Below, piece by piece: positions 33,511 through 46,854 of a stretch of DNA of 64,000 nucleotides. The notes under the pieces were generated by a model. The model saw only the letters and a program-made list of their open reading frames with translations. It did no database searches and was not told the origin of the DNA. Every line of letters starts with the position of its first letter. Positions within the stretch are counted from its first letter, which is position 1. This stretch comes from Nymphaea colorata (lineage: Eukaryota; Streptophyta; Magnoliopsida; Nymphaeales; Nymphaeaceae), in the NCBI RefSeq assembly GCF_008831285.2, contig NC_045145.1:2706723-2770722 (forward strand). The letters run 5' to 3'. The position numbers were made by a program, and so were the translations under genes.

Positions 33511-36500
33511 TGTTCGCATCCCCAAAAATTTATTTTGGTTTTTGGAGTGCTTCAGAAAAATGAGGTTTTATTTTGAAATGAGAGAGATAAGGACTTGCCC
33601 GTCGGTATGAGGATTGACCTTTACTGGTGGTAACCAATCTTATAGCTATTTTTATTTTTGATGCATTTTATTTTGACTTAAACATATTTTTATTCTAAAT
33701 GCAGTGTGATGTTTAAAAAAATGTTGAAGATTTGATGCTCCTAATTTTTGAGAAAGTTTTGAAGAATTATTTGAGAGTGTAAAACCTTTTGATTTGAGAA
33801 ATTTCGAATTGGGAAATCTCTATAAATATCATTTGAAAACCTTCAAAGATCACTTTTTGAAGCCACTTCAGTGTTCCTCTTAAGACTTTAAGTAGGTTTC
33901 AGATTTTGCTCTAATTTAGTTACTGCCTAACTAAATCTTCATCTCATCTTGCTTATCTTTTTTTAGAGAGGTGCTTGTGATCATTTTTGAAGTTAAGTGA
34001 ATGTAGATGTATGAATACATTGACCATATATGATTAAAATAAAATCATACATTTCTACCATAATATTCATTTAAAAGCATTCTTACCATCACATATATTT
34101 AAGTTTCTCATTCTTATAATTGTCATAAGTATTTTTATGAAAAGAGAAAATTTTTTTAAAATGGACTCGGGTTGTTGACCATCAAACATGATTTGAATAT
34201 TAGGTCATTATTTGAGTTTTGGTACTGGTGAAGTCAACAAATGAAAAGTTAAAACCTTAGATCTTGGGAGAAAAAAAAAAATATTTGAAAGAATATAAAA
34301 GAAGAAATACTTTAATGCGAGAGGAATAGGGAGAAATAGAGAGAGAAAGAGATTTTTAAAATCACAAAATAAAATATTTTTAAGAGAGAGAGATATGTAT
34401 ATATATATATATATATATGAAAACTTGTGAAAAGAAAGTATTAAATTGAATGGAGAGGGAAAAGAAGATTTAAAAAAAAAGAGAGAGATATTTTAGAGAG
34501 AAAGAGACTTGAGAGAGAGAGAGATTTTAGAGAGAAAGAGATTTAGAAAGAGAGAAAAAGTGGAACACGTATATATTCATTTATATATATGAAAATCTGT
34601 AAAAGAGTATGTTAAATCATAAAGAGAGAATGACAAAGAGAGATAGTCATGTGCACATATACGTATATAATATGTATATATGCATATGCCTTCATGAGAG
34701 TTGAAATCAAGAGATAACCTAAAATATTCGGCTTCGATTTTTCTATGTAGGCCGAAGAGGAACTTGGGCTCATGCAAGAGTCTCCAACCCCTCATTAAAG
34801 AGGGTTCTTGTTTTTGAAAATCTTTTAAAAAACATGATTCCTAATATTTTCATACTTGAACATAAAACCATAATTATTTCGTTTGTTATAAGATAATGTA
34901 TTTCTCCCCCCATTAGCTATGGAAGAAAATCATGTAACGTAATAAAACACTCATTGGGGTTCATAACCGGGTGATTAAAAGAGAAACTAAACATGAAAAT
35001 GACATAAAGATGCATTTTTAACATGTAGATATTCGTGAAGGGCTTTCCCAGGTTAGACAAATCTCAACCTCAAAAATCAACATAAGAATAAAAAAATCCT
35101 AACCCAAACACTCATTCTCACCGTTCATTCACCCATTAATTAAGTAAAAATTAATCTTTCAAGCATGGACATCATCTCAAGAATAAATGATGAACAAAGC
35201 AATCTGACAAACATATTTCAGAAATAAATGAATAAACAAAATTTATTTCACCTTACTCATGCTCCCGATGCACTTAAGAGTATCTCTAAGTTCAGGATAG
35301 GAAATTTTTTAGAGCTTTCCTGCACAGCCATGGGAAGGTGGCAAAAGGAAATGAAAATAAATGAAAACAAGGGGAGGACTACTTACCTCTAATAGAAATA
35401 GATTCGAGAACAAATCTCTTTACTTGGATGATCCTAGGGTCGCCTTGAGTAAAGCTCCAAGATGATGAAGGTATTTCTCCAAGAGATCTCCTCATGCTCC
35501 CTTGAAGACCTGGAACTTTGAAAAGTTTCCTCCCATGGTTGGTGAAGAAAAAAGAAGAGAAGAAGAGAGAAATGAAAAAAGAGAGCTAAGAAAAACTCTA
35601 GATTTACAAGTGAGAAAACACTAGAGGTTTTCCAAGGTTTAGTTCATGCCCAAAGAGAAGATTGTGGAGGTATTTATGGAGAGTTTTGAAGCCAAAACTC
35701 AAAATTTAAATTTTTTTGCACTAATCAACATTTTCATGTGAATTACAAGTATTTTTGAATGATTTTTAATTTTTTTTAGAATAAGTTTTGACCAAGTAGG
35801 ATTCGCCATTAGCCCCACTAATACCCCTTTGGGGTCTGGGGAGGGCCAATGCCCATCCAACAGGGTCAAAACTGCCCCCAAGGGATGGTTTTAGCTGAAA
35901 ATGGGGTCTATGCAGCGCTCAGGCCTTGGTTCAGTGCTTTTGCACATGCGCGTGGCCGTGAAAAGCTGCGCGCATTCTCAACACTATCACAGGCAGCACG
36001 CGACAAGCTGCCATGCACGCGATCGCAGGATGCACAATGAGTGATCGCGCATGACTGCGCATCACGCGACTGGGTTCAAATAAATAAATAAAATGAAATA
36101 AAATAAATAAATAAATAAATAAAAAGGGGGCATTCATAAAAAAAGCATAAAACCATTTTTTTAAATGTGTATAAAAATGGTTTTTGTTACAAATGGGGGG
36201 CCGACTCTATTTTAAGTGATTCTGGGTTTGTTTTAGATTTGGATTTGGGTTTGATTGGTTGCCCACACATTCTAGTGTGTGGTTTAAGTTCAAAAACACA
36301 TCTTGGCATGAGAACAAAACATAAAACAAAGAGAAGGTCTATGTGTGCGCGCGCGGCACTCGTTGGATTTTGAGTTTGAAATGCTTGATTTAGATGTAGA
36401 CTTTGGTTTTGGATTTAATTTGTATCCGAGAGTTGGATTTTGTTTTTGAATCTTGCGTTTGAACTCAGACATGGGCCTAGGGATTCGTTTTGGATCAAAT

Positions 36501-36547
36501 AGAGTCGTGCATTTGTTCTAGGCCCAGGGTCAGGCTTAGGGTCTAAA
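33511..36547 (-). repeat. Gypsy 5' LTR
   Basis: Collinear with 22,586-25,517. It ends TGCGAACA in element sense; the start has mutated from TG. The CG-rich patch is at 35,930-36,070. Confidence 0.85.
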
Positions 36548-36692
36548 AATTTAATCCAAATAAATGAACTGAGAACATCACCAACCCAAGTTGAGAACGC
36601 CATAACAGATAGTTTGTGGCATCTAACTTGACTTAAACCAAGCCAGCAATGGCATTCCATTGTACACCAAGAACAAAATTTTGTGAGGCCAT
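36548..36692 (-). pseudogene. Copia gag, 5' part
   Basis: Starts at the ATG complementary to 36,690-36,692: MASQNFVLGVQWNAIAGLV, a TAA stop, then VKLDATNYLLWRSQL, the usual copia gag opening. It is cut off by the gypsy LTR after about 48 codons. Confidence 0.8.
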
Positions 36693-36720
36693 GAAAGCAG
36701 CGACAAGGAGAGCTTAGAAT

Positions 36721-36740
36721 GGATCAGAGCTCTGATATCA
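36721..36740 (-). other. Copia primer-binding site
   Basis: Element-sense TGATATCAGAGCTCTGATCC directly follows the 5' LTR and matches the usual copia TGGTATCAGAGC site for initiator tRNA-Met, with one change in the first 12. Confidence 0.85.
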
Positions 36741-37021
36741 TATTAAACTTCAAGGAAAGAAAATTGGAGGAAGAACACTCAAGATTATAGTGGTTCAACC
36801 TTACAGACCTACGTCCACTTTCTCTCATTCTACTTTCTAACGAGAGCAAAGGTTCCACTACGTATAGGAAAGATTACAAGGGATCCCTTGATTTAGGGAT
36901 AGGTTTTGGTATGCAAAACTTTCCAATTTGATGGTCAATAATTTCCTTATTTTGCAGATTTACAGAAGTAGCATTGTAGATTTCATGCTGCTGGCTGGCA
37001 GCATAATCTTTATCCTCAACA
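36741..37021 (-). repeat. Copia 5' LTR
   Basis: TGTTGAGGATAAAG ... GTTTAATA in element sense, collinear with 18,700-19,018 but without the 30-bp internal duplication. Confidence 0.85.
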
Positions 37022-39007
37022 CCAAAATTAGCCAGCATGCCACACTCTTTGCACATGCTTAGTGTGCACCTACACACACAGACCACATGCTTGCCACCCT
37101 GCCAGTTATGTGCCTCCTTGCACTTGGCGAGACAACTCAGCATATGCTACCTACTAGTTATGCTCCATGCACATATGTGGGCATGACCTTCTAGTAGGCC
37201 CTTTGTGTGTATGAAAGGATTGAAACTGAAGAAGAAAACATCAGTTATAAGCAATCCCTAAGCCACATCATCTGAACTTTTCTAGGAACATGAGAATGAG
37301 TCCCACTGAGGATGTCTTTGTTGGACACCTGGCAGCTTTGATTTCAACTATGGTTGAGCATGTTATGGCAACAAAATCTCCCCTTTGTTGTGTACATTGC
37401 TGCATATCCAGATGCTTTGATATTTTTTCAGATGGCATACATTTCACCTGATTTGGAGTTGGATGCTAGATAGAGTCTCATAGAAGTCCAAATAATTCAA
37501 GAAATAGACATCGGAGCCATTTAATTTTGATTCTCAGTTTCATGATCATGTTTGTGAAGGTATTGTTGTAAACTCTTTTTTCTCATTATTTTGCTTTATT
37601 AAAATCTATTCGCTTCATATGGTGCAATTTTTAAGGAATTAACATGACTGTCCAAAACCATAACATAATCACAATAACAGAAACAACAACCTACTCTAGC
37701 GAGGAAGGGATTCACCTTTCCAGATCTTTTCGAGAATTTGACCACATGACTTGCTATGTCGACCTGCCCTCAGTATTTTCCTAGCTCATTTTTTTCCTGA
37801 CTGGGTTATGTCTTACGATATAGTCAAAACATTAACAAAAGTACTTTTCACATTAAATGATAATTCCTTGGAAAATAGCTATTAATATGTAATATCTCCT
37901 ATTTTTCTAAGAGTTTTAATTTTTGCCGAAGAATAACATAGTTTCACAAGCAAAAAAAACTAAAAAAATAAAAACTATAAGGATAATACTATGATAATAA
38001 GAACATAAAATTGAAAAGATCAAAAGTGACATCTTTAAACAAAAATCTGTGGCCATATTGTGATGTCATCGCAACACTTCACTGAAATAGTTACACTACT
38101 ATAAATGAAAATTCCCTTGAACATGGAAATCTAGAAGTAATAGTAAAATATCTTGCATAACATCTTCGTAAATTGAAACTCTTAGACTGATCAGAACTAG
38201 CATAGAGCAGTCATGAGCTTAGTCATATCCATCTCAACTACTTGCAACTTCAATGCAAATACCTTTGAATAAAAGGTCGAATAGTTGATCCATATATTTT
38301 ATGCTTGATGAGAGCAACATTCCACCAGCAGAATGAGTGCACGTTGTAGCTTTATAATTCATTAAAGGATTATACAATGTCATGTAGCTCAGAAGTAGGA
38401 CAGAGTGGTCAACTGGGATGCATTTTGTCATCACTTTACATTAACTGTTCCTTTCCTGTTATAATGTTTGTACTCGCTGCAAGGTAGACTGGATGGTTAT
38501 AGGTTCACCTACAGCAAAGTAATTTGTGACAAGTTATGAGAAGATACGTGAATGGCAGCTGTCTGCTACTGACATAACATCTAGGCATTACCCTCAACAA
38601 ATATCACTTATCTTTATGTGCTTTCTAGGTAAGTATGTCTTGTTGCATTGGCTAAAGCTCTTCTCATTGCATCTGCCATTACTAAATTTTTTAATGCTCT
38701 CATTCACTTCTCAAGTCAGGTGTAATTTGGTATGGATGTCACTCTACTTTGAGGTTTCATATTTAGCTAATTACAAGGTAATGGAGACTTGGAGCATTTT
38801 CTTTTGGCCTATAACTTTTAATTGTTCTCCTTTATTGCATTTTCTCATTTTTTCCTTCACTAAAGTTAGATTTCTCTTGAAACTGAATTGGAAGCCTTTG
38901 ATTGTAGTTGAATATTTGCATCATGTTGCAATTGTCTATCATAGATTGCTGATATTTCAGCATTGTCCTTGACCTTATGTTCATTTTATTTTACCATTTA
39001 TTGTCGA
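37022..39007. other. Gene-free stretch
   Basis: No gene or element recognised. A minus-strand open frame at 38,234-38,434 has protein-like composition (KATTCTHSAGGMLLSS) without a known family. The 148-codon frame at 38,526 is hydrophobic and looks like chance. Confidence 0.35.
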
Positions 39008-40159
39008 CTTGTAATTTGGTAAAGATGTTACTCTACTTTAAATGGACTTCTATTATTTGTGTTTGTGTGTAAGAGAGAGAGAAGAGAGCAAATTATATAC
39101 TATGAGTGGTTCTTTAAATTACCCTTCATTTGCATAGAGCTTTATTCACATGCAACAAAAGGCTACAATTATATACTATGAGTGGTTCCCATAATATGGA
39201 TGGTAAATTCTTGTCATGAATAGAGCCTTGTTTTTAGCCTTTCGTTAGAAGCAGCTTGAATCACTGGGTATATGGTTAAGGTGATCGAATTCAAGATTCA
39301 TTCAAGAATGGATAAGGGTTACACTTGATCGTATGTATTTAATTATTGTCAACCTGATTATCATGGGGATACATAACGAAGTTTGATTATTTAGTAAAGA
39401 AATTCTATTATCAACTTTTCATGGGAACTGAAACCACACAGTTCAGGCACAAGATCACACAATCTTTTACCTCCTAGCTGGAACTTTGTTGCATGATTGT
39501 ATATTCCTTTATAATTTCAGTTAGCTATCTGGATTATGTTTTTCAATTTGTCTTTGTAGATAAATTTTATCACTGCATTTTCCTTTTTACTATGTTGTGG
39601 TTACGACCAATATCTTTGTTGGTTTATTGTAGCTGTGCATGTCATTTTGTGATAAGGACTATGATTTTGTCTTTAAATTGTTGAAAAATATCATTGGCAT
39701 CATTTATTCATATATTTGCATATAAACACGTTGCATTGGATCTTGCACTTGGGTGTAAAACCTTCTTCATCTTAAGCAGCTTCTTGATCTTTAAAACTTT
39801 TTGTTATCGAAATAGCTTTTTGGTGTCTAATTTTTTGCTGTTTAAACGTTTTTTATGGCATAGTTTTTTCTTCTATCACAACCTTTTTTTAGAGACACGG
39901 ACAATGAAAATGTTTCATGTGTTGAGACTCTCTTAAGCAGGGCAGTGTGGGAAGAAAAATCCATAAAAGAGGAAATGATGTGGATGGAGCTAGCAATAAA
40001 GCTAATATTTCTTCATTCTTTTTGTATACCTTTATTAACTGTAATATATTTCTTAATCATATAAAGATTATATATGAGATCAATAAATTTGAATTTTTTT
40101 TGTTTAATGACTCTGTCTCTCTCTCCACACACACACACACACATATATATATAAATGAA

Positions 40160-40455
40160 GGCTGGTGTTACTGTTCCTAAAAATGGTGTATGAGCTATTA
40201 GGAACAGCCTGGGTGACTGTTTATATACATACCTTAATATATAACTAGAATTTGAAGTTTCAAGAATACATATGAAAAGTTGTCCTAATGAGTCTTCATT
40301 TGGAATGGTCGCAACCGATCCTAAAAGTAATTAAGAACGGTCGAGGAATGTTTTGGGAATAACCACTTGACCGTTGCTAATTACTTTTAGGAACCACTAC
40401 ATGTGCTTTTAGGAACAGTTTTTGGCCAGTCCTAAAAGGGATATTTGTTGTTGTG
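40160..40455. mobile_element. CACTA-like terminus with subterminal repeats, copy 1
   Basis: Several direct and inverted copies of TTAGGAAC(G/A)G and CCTAAAAGT lead to an end reading TTTGTTGTTGTG (CACAACAACAAA in reverse), similar to CACTA element ends. The left end is not defined. Confidence 0.4.
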
Positions 40456-41301
40456 AAGTGATGGTGATGAGGTTGATGCATTGTGCGATGATCTGATGCT
40501 GCCCAGCCGGTCCAGTTTATGATTTAGATTTTGTGATTTTAAAATTTCAAATGATTTTGGAGATCCTCTACATTTATGAAACATTTGATTTGATGGTATA
40601 ATTTAAATTTATTATTAATGTTGACAGCTTAAAGCTAGTCGGGAACAATGCCTAATGATTTTATAAGTTAGTTTTGAAAGGTAGTTCCCACATAGGATGG
40701 ATGATTTAGAAGTTCTCCGTTACCATTGGATCCCTTCCAGGCAAAGTATGGGCCAGTAATGTCTGCACCTTTATCAATGACAATGCCTATGTACATCTTA
40801 CATGATAGGGACAATTAATTCAAAAAACATCACCCTTCACATGAAACTAATTACTGATTGTACAAAAATACTGAACAAAGATGTACCTATGCTTCTTTTT
40901 CTTTTGAATGTAAAATAATTCCCCATGACTGTAGACAAAGCTTTGTCTTTTGTTTGAGCTATGAATCTGTAACATAGCTTATTTTTACTTTTTACTAATA
41001 GCTTTCATTGGTTCCTATAAGAAAGAATTGCTAAATATACGTTGAAAATTTCATCACCGACAAATATGCATATGAATTTATCTCTAACTAAGAAATCATG
41101 AGAGCAAGGCCCCTCCATGTGCTAATGTCTTACAAGGGACCATATTTCAGCATCAAATCTACAATATTTTTGTCATAGGCTATGGGTGGGATGACACCTT
41201 AAACTCAAGTTTATTGCAAGTTCTGATTATGCTTAATATTGTTCAAATATTCAAATAAGACGTAATTTTCCTTTTTTCTCTTCTTAATTATCTTCAGGAA
41301 A

Positions 41302-41415
<114 letters not shown>

Positions 41416-41456
41416 CTTGGTAAAAAGTATTTATTTGTCAAGGTATGCATCTTCAA

Positions 41457-41492
<36 letters not shown>

Positions 41493-43051
41493 ATTCTTCT
41501 ACATGTTTGAGATTGCCTCACTGTCCTCTGGAGATCTGTGTGGTATAATAAACTATGAATCTTAGATCCACGGATATGGGAAGAGGTGGGATCAGCGGTT
41601 CAGAGATCTGATCCCCCCACCACGAAGGAGGAGATCAAGGAAGCTGTGGCAGTAGGTCCGCTACTACCCCACCATAGGAGTGTTCATGAGCTGAGTTAGT
41701 CTAGCTCGAACTATCAGACCCAGCTCGAGGGAGTCATGCTCCAACCCAGTAGCTCAACTCGGCTCGGTTGAATTCATCCTAGTTCGAACTGGATTCGCTA
41801 AGGCCTGAAATGATAACTGAAAGGGGATGAAAAAAATAATTTGACCTAAAGTCGACAACCGAACTCCTTTTTATAATCATTCTTAAGCTGCTTCAAAAAG
41901 TGAAGCCACACAGTTACGAAACAACTTGTAATTTGGTAATGATGTTACTCTACTTTAAAATGACCTCTATTATTTGTGTTTGTGTGCAAGAGAGAGAGAG
42001 AGAAGAGAGCAAATTATATACTATGAGTGGTTCTTTAAATGTCCCTTCATTTGCATAGAGCTTTATTCACATGCAACGAAAGGCTAAAATTATATACCAA
42101 GAGCGGTTCCCATAATATGGATGGTAAAGTCTTGTCATGAATAGAGCTTTGTTTTTAGCTTTTCGTTAGAAGCAGCTTGAAGGTTTCATTGGGTATATGG
42201 TTAAGGTGATCGAATTCAAGATTCATTCAAGAATGGATAAGGGTTACACTTGATCATTTGTATTTAATTATTGTCAACCTGATTATCATGGAGATACCTA
42301 ACAAAGTTTGATTATTTAGTAAATAAATTCTATTATCAACCTTTCATGGGGACTGAAACCACACAGTTAATGCACAAGATCACACAATCTTTTACCTCCT
42401 TGCTGGAACTTCGTTGCATGATTGTATATTTCCTTTATAATTTCAGTTAGCTATCTGGATTATGTTTTTCAATTTGTCATTGTAGATAAAGTTTATCACC
42501 GCATTTTCCTTTTTACTATGTTGTGGTAACGACCAAAATCTTTGTTGGTTTATTGTAGTCCTGCATGTCATTTTGTGATAAGGACTATGATTTTGTCTTT
42601 AAATTGATGACAAATATCTTTGCCATCATTTCTTCATATATTTGCATATACACACGTTGCCTTGGATCTTGCACTTGGTGTAAAACCTTCTTCATCTTAA
42701 GCAGCTTCTTGATCTTTAAACCTTTTTGTTATTGAAATAGTTTTTCTGTGTATACATTTTTGCTGTTTAAACGTTTTTGATGGCATAGTTTTTTCTTCTA
42801 TCAGAACCTTTTTTTAGGGACACTGACAATGAAAATGTTTCATGTGTTGAGACTCTCATAAGCAAGGCAGTGTGGGTAGAAAAACCCATAAAAGAGGAAA
42901 TGATGTAGATGGAGCTAGCAATAAAGCTAATATTTCTTGATTCTTTTTGTATACCTTTATTAACTGTAATCTATTTCTTAATCATATAAAGATTATATAT
43001 GAGATCGATAAATTTAAATATTTTTGTTTAAAGACTCTGTCTCCCTCTCTC

Positions 43052-43095
<44 letters not shown>

Positions 43096-43394
43096 AACCG
43101 CTGGTGTTACTGTTCCTAAAAATGGTGTATAAGTTATTAGGAACAGCCTGGGTAACTGTTTCTATATGTACCTTAATATATAACTAGAATTTGAACTTTC
43201 AAGAATACATATGAAAACTTGTCCTAATGAGTCTTCATTAGGAATGGTCACAACCGATCCTAAAAGTAATTAGGAATGGTCGAGGAATGTTTTGGGAATA
43301 ACCACTTGACCATTGCTAATTACTTTTAGGAACCACTACATGTTCTTTTAGGAACAGTTTTCGGCCAGTCATAAAAGGGATATTTGTTGTTGTG
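43096..43394. mobile_element. CACTA-like terminus, copy 2
   Basis: Same structure as 40,160-40,455, ending TTTGTTGTTGTG at 43,394. Confidence 0.4.
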
Positions 43395-44211
43395 AAGTGA
43401 TTGTGATGAGGTTGACGCATTGTGCGATGATCTGATGCTGCCCCAGCCGGTCCAGTCTATGATTTAGATTTTTTTATTTTAAAATTTCAAATGATTTTGG
43501 AGATCCTCTACATTTATGAAACATTTGATTTGATGGTATAATTTAAATTTATTATTAATGTTGACAGCTTAAAGCTAGTCGGGAACAACGCCTAGTGATT
43601 TGATAAGTTAGTTTTGAAAGGTAGTTCCCACATAGGATGGATGATTTAGAAGTTCTCCGTTACCATTGGATCCCTTCGAGGCAAAGTATGGGCCAGTCAT
43701 GTCTGCACCTTTATCAATGACAATGCCTATGTACATCTTACATGATGGGGACAATTAATTCAAAAACATCACCATCACCCTTCACATGAAACTAAGTTTT
43801 TTTTCTTTTGAATGTAAAATTATTCCCCATGACTGTTGACAAAGCTTTATCTTTTGTATGAGCTATGAATCTGTAACATAGCTTAGTTTTACTTTTTACT
43901 GACAGCTTTCGTTGGTTTCTATAAGAAAGAATTGCTAAATATACGTTGAAATTTTCATCACCGACAAATATGCATACGATTTTATCTCTAACTACGAAAT
44001 CATAAGAGTGAGGCCCCTCCATGTGCTAATGTCTTACAAGGGACCATATTTCAGCATCAAATCTACAATATTTTTGTAATGGACTATGGGTGGGATGACA
44101 CCTTAAACTCAAGTTTATTGCAAGTTCTGATTGTGCTTAATATTGTTCAAATGTTCAAATAAGTAAGATGTAATTTTCCTTTTTTCTCTTCTTATTTTTC
44201 TTGAGGAAAAC

Positions 44212-44212
<1 letters not shown>

Positions 44213-44291
<79 letters not shown>
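44213..44291. repeat. (TA)n array of unit 2
   Basis: 79 bp of TA at the position equivalent to the 110-bp array in unit 1. Confidence 0.95.
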
Positions 44292-44293
<2 letters not shown>

Positions 44294-44684
44294 TGGTAAA
44301 ATGTATTTATTTGTGAATGTAAGCATCTTCAAGTATATATATATATATCTATTCTTCTACATGTTTGAGATTGCCTCACGGTCCTATGGAGATCTGTGTC
44401 CTATGGAGATCTGTGTGGTATAATAAACTATGAATCTTAGATCCACGAATATGGGAAGAGGTGGAATCAGCGGTTCGGAGATCTGATCCCCTCACCAGGA
44501 AGGAGGAGATCAAGGAAGTTGTGGCAGTAGGTCCGCTACTACCCCACCATAGCAGTGTTCATGAGCCGAGTTAGTCTAGCTCGAACTATAAGACCCAGCT
44601 CAAGGGAGTCATGCTCCAAATAAAATAATTTGACCTAAAGTGGACAACCGAACTCCTCTTTATAATCGTTCTTAAGCTGCTTTC

Positions 44685-46427
44685 CTTGTAACTTTTTCAT
44701 ACAGGACTAAAGTGGAAAACTGATGGTCCTTGTACCGACAAGTTTTCAAGAAAAAGATAACACAAAAAAACCTTATAAAAGGACTAAAAGCCCATTAGAT
44801 TCAACAAGCATTTAAAAAGAAGGAAACAGGACAAGCAAAAAGGGTCATGCGTTCCCAATATTGTGATAGATGTGCACTTTGAATGAGCCAACTTTTAATT
44901 AGCTAAGACACAATCCAGCCTAATCGGGACTAACTGAGTCGAGCTTACCTTGCTCGAGCTCAGATTATTTATTTAAACATGCTTACTTTTTAACTCATTT
45001 ATTAAACTAGTCGAGCTTGAGCTGAGTGTATACAAATCGAGCTTGAGCTACTCCACTAAAACAACTTAATGCAATAGGGCTGAGGTAGCTCTATGGGCTT
45101 CAAGGGCCTTAAATTTACCTATCTGTGTCTGTGAATTTCATTTTATTGATTGCTGGGATTATGTTATAGATGAGGGATATGAGTCAAAAACGATATTGGC
45201 GTTGGGGTAAGAATTTCCAACTCTCACGACCTGAAGAGATATTAAGTGAAGGCACGTGAGTAGTTGGGTGGGGTTTGTAAACATTGGTTTTTGGATTTAT
45301 CTCAAGATTTTTGTATGTGTTATTTAATTTTAATGCACAAGCTTTTGAAGACAATAATCTTGTTGGTAAGTTTAAACATGGAATACTGCTTAAAGATTTG
45401 CATATTTATTGGACTTTGACCTTAACCAGACAATGAAGCTGTTAGCTCATTTGGACTTGACTTAACAAATAATCACAAGTTGTATCTGTAGGATTAACTG
45501 AAAAGGTATGAAATGAGTTTAGACTACTGCAGTTCAACAAGCGTCTCAGTTGGAAACTGATTTGATCTTCAACGATCTCATTTATTTTCGCTGGCAGTAC
45601 ATTTTCTTTCCTTCCCTCTCTCTTCCCTTTTGTTTTTTCCTCTTCACTTATGCCCAGTTCGGATAGCGGGAAATGACACGAATTTTTGCTCTTCACTTAT
45701 GCCCTGTTTGGATGGAGGGAAGGGAAACGAAAGGGTAGTCATTGTGTTTGGTTGATTAATTAAAGACGAAGGAAAAAAAAAGACTACTTGTGTATTTCTG
45801 TTAGAAGAATTGGAACATTTTGGTATAAATTCGAAGAACTAGGAACTAGGGATTGAGAGGGACTTTTTCCGACATTTATGAAAGGCCGGTCTCCTTGTTC
45901 ACCTCTGCCAGGGCTCCCAAACGCCAGAAAAAGCAATAAATAGTGTACCCCAGCCCGATGAGAGGCCTGTAACCCGCTCCACCCCGCCCCTGCCCCCCAA
46001 ATTTCAGTTTGGCTTCACTGACTTTGAATCATTTACCTAAAATGTTCCGCTTAAACGTCGTAGGTTTTAATCCAGGCAGCTATTGCGGTCCAGTGTGTTA
46101 TTTCTCTAGGATATAAACAGTGGCAAGTTTAACATCTGAGTTGAAAGTTGTATCAGAGTCTACCCACCCATGTTCCAAAACAATTAAAAGCACAAGGATA
46201 CAGCATCGCAACTGGGGGTTTCATAACAAACACGGTTTGCCCTAAATGAATATTAAAAATATCTACATTTATAAATCGTGCTGCTTCTTTCTTGAACGGC
46301 TCAATTCTGGGGAAAATTTTGACTGGAAAAGTTGGCGTATTACCATACGTCCTTCCTTTTAACTCTTTTCATGTTGTGGTACTGATTTCTTGTCATGGTC
46401 AAGCGTGGCTGCATGTGCTCATCTTCT
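44685..46427. other. Upstream region of the GH3 gene
   Basis: 44,905-45,070 has CTCGAGC-rich repeats like those near hAT ends. 45,650-45,760 has two CTTATGCCC(A/T)G(T/G)TTGGAT-like blocks, MITE-like. I saw no TGTCTC or GAGACA auxin-response core between 45,421 and the start codon. Confidence 0.4.
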
Positions 46428-46434
46428 TATATAT
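46428..46434 (+). promoter_or_regulatory. Candidate TATA box of GH3
   Basis: TATATAT lies 62 bp upstream of the start codon, giving a predicted 5' UTR of about 35 bases. Position fits a plant core promoter; the AT-rich context makes chance matches common. Confidence 0.35.
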
Positions 46435-46495
46435 TTGAAATGTTCTTTTCTCTATATCAACAGCCCTTTTCATCAAATTTCAGAGGGAGAGAGTG

Positions 46496-46812
46496 ATGGA
46501 GAAAGAAGGGAGCTCGAGGTTGAGGCGAATTGCGATGAAGGAGGAGGAGGTGGAGCCATTGGAGTTCATAGAAGAGATGACGAGTCATGTAGATGAGGTG
46601 CAGCAGATGGTGCTGGACGACATCCTCTCCACCAATGTCAACGTTGAGTACCTACAGAGGCATGGGATATTCGGTAGAAGTATAGACAGGAAAACCTTCA
46701 AGTCCAAGCTGCCAATCATCGAATACGAAGACATCCTGCCCGACATACAGAGGATTGCAAACGGTGATCCTTCACCCATTTTCTCTGCCCAACCCATCTC
46801 CGAGTTACTAAC

Positions 46813-46854
<42 letters not shown>

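Larger units (their letters stand above)
22586..36547 (-). mobile_element. Tat/Ogre-like Ty3-gypsy retrotransposon nested in copia gag
   Basis: Long LTRs of 2.93 and 3.04 kb flank an 8-kb interior with, in element order, an extra 5' ORF, gag, protease, RT, RNase H, a second RNase H and integrase. Integrase after RT is gypsy order. The extra ORF, large LTRs and second RNase H are marks of the Tat lineage. It interrupts copia gag: MASQNFVLGVQ... lies right of it and ...SYASSYNMQILQ left of it. No 5-bp target duplication was found (TGACA versus AATTT). All frames are decayed and the two LTRs differ by many substitutions and indels, so the insertion is old. Confidence 0.9.
18700..37021 (-). mobile_element. 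Ty1-copia retrotransposon, split by a nested gypsy element
   Basis: On the minus strand the order is 5' LTR (36,741-37,021), PBS, gag, protease, integrase, RT, RNase H, PPT, 3' LTR (18,700-19,018). This is copia order, with integrase before RT. The flanks CCAAT (18,695-18,699) and CCAAA (37,022-37,026) are a 4-of-5 match for a target duplication. The gypsy element at 22,586-36,547 splits gag. Without it the copia element is about 4.4 kb, normal for the family. Every open reading frame is broken by stops or shifts. Confidence 0.9.
41925..44684 (+). repeat. 2.9-kb tandem duplication, unit 2
   Basis: Diverged copy of 39,008-41,897. It carries an 18-bp duplication (TCCTATGGAGATCTGTG) near 44,382-44,418 and lacks about 70 bp of the CTCGAG-rich tail of unit 1. 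Confidence 0.9.

Noticed and set aside
22581-36552. Target duplication for the gypsy element
   Set aside because: TGACA on the left and AATTT on the right do not match; the junction has decayed or was rearranged.
38526-38972. 148-codon hydrophobic frame
   Set aside because: No family resemblance, no splice or promoter context; composition of AT-rich chance frames.
45421-46495. Auxin-response elements in the GH3 promoter
   Set aside because: No TGTCTC or GAGACA found by eye in this stretch; looser variants would be uninformative.
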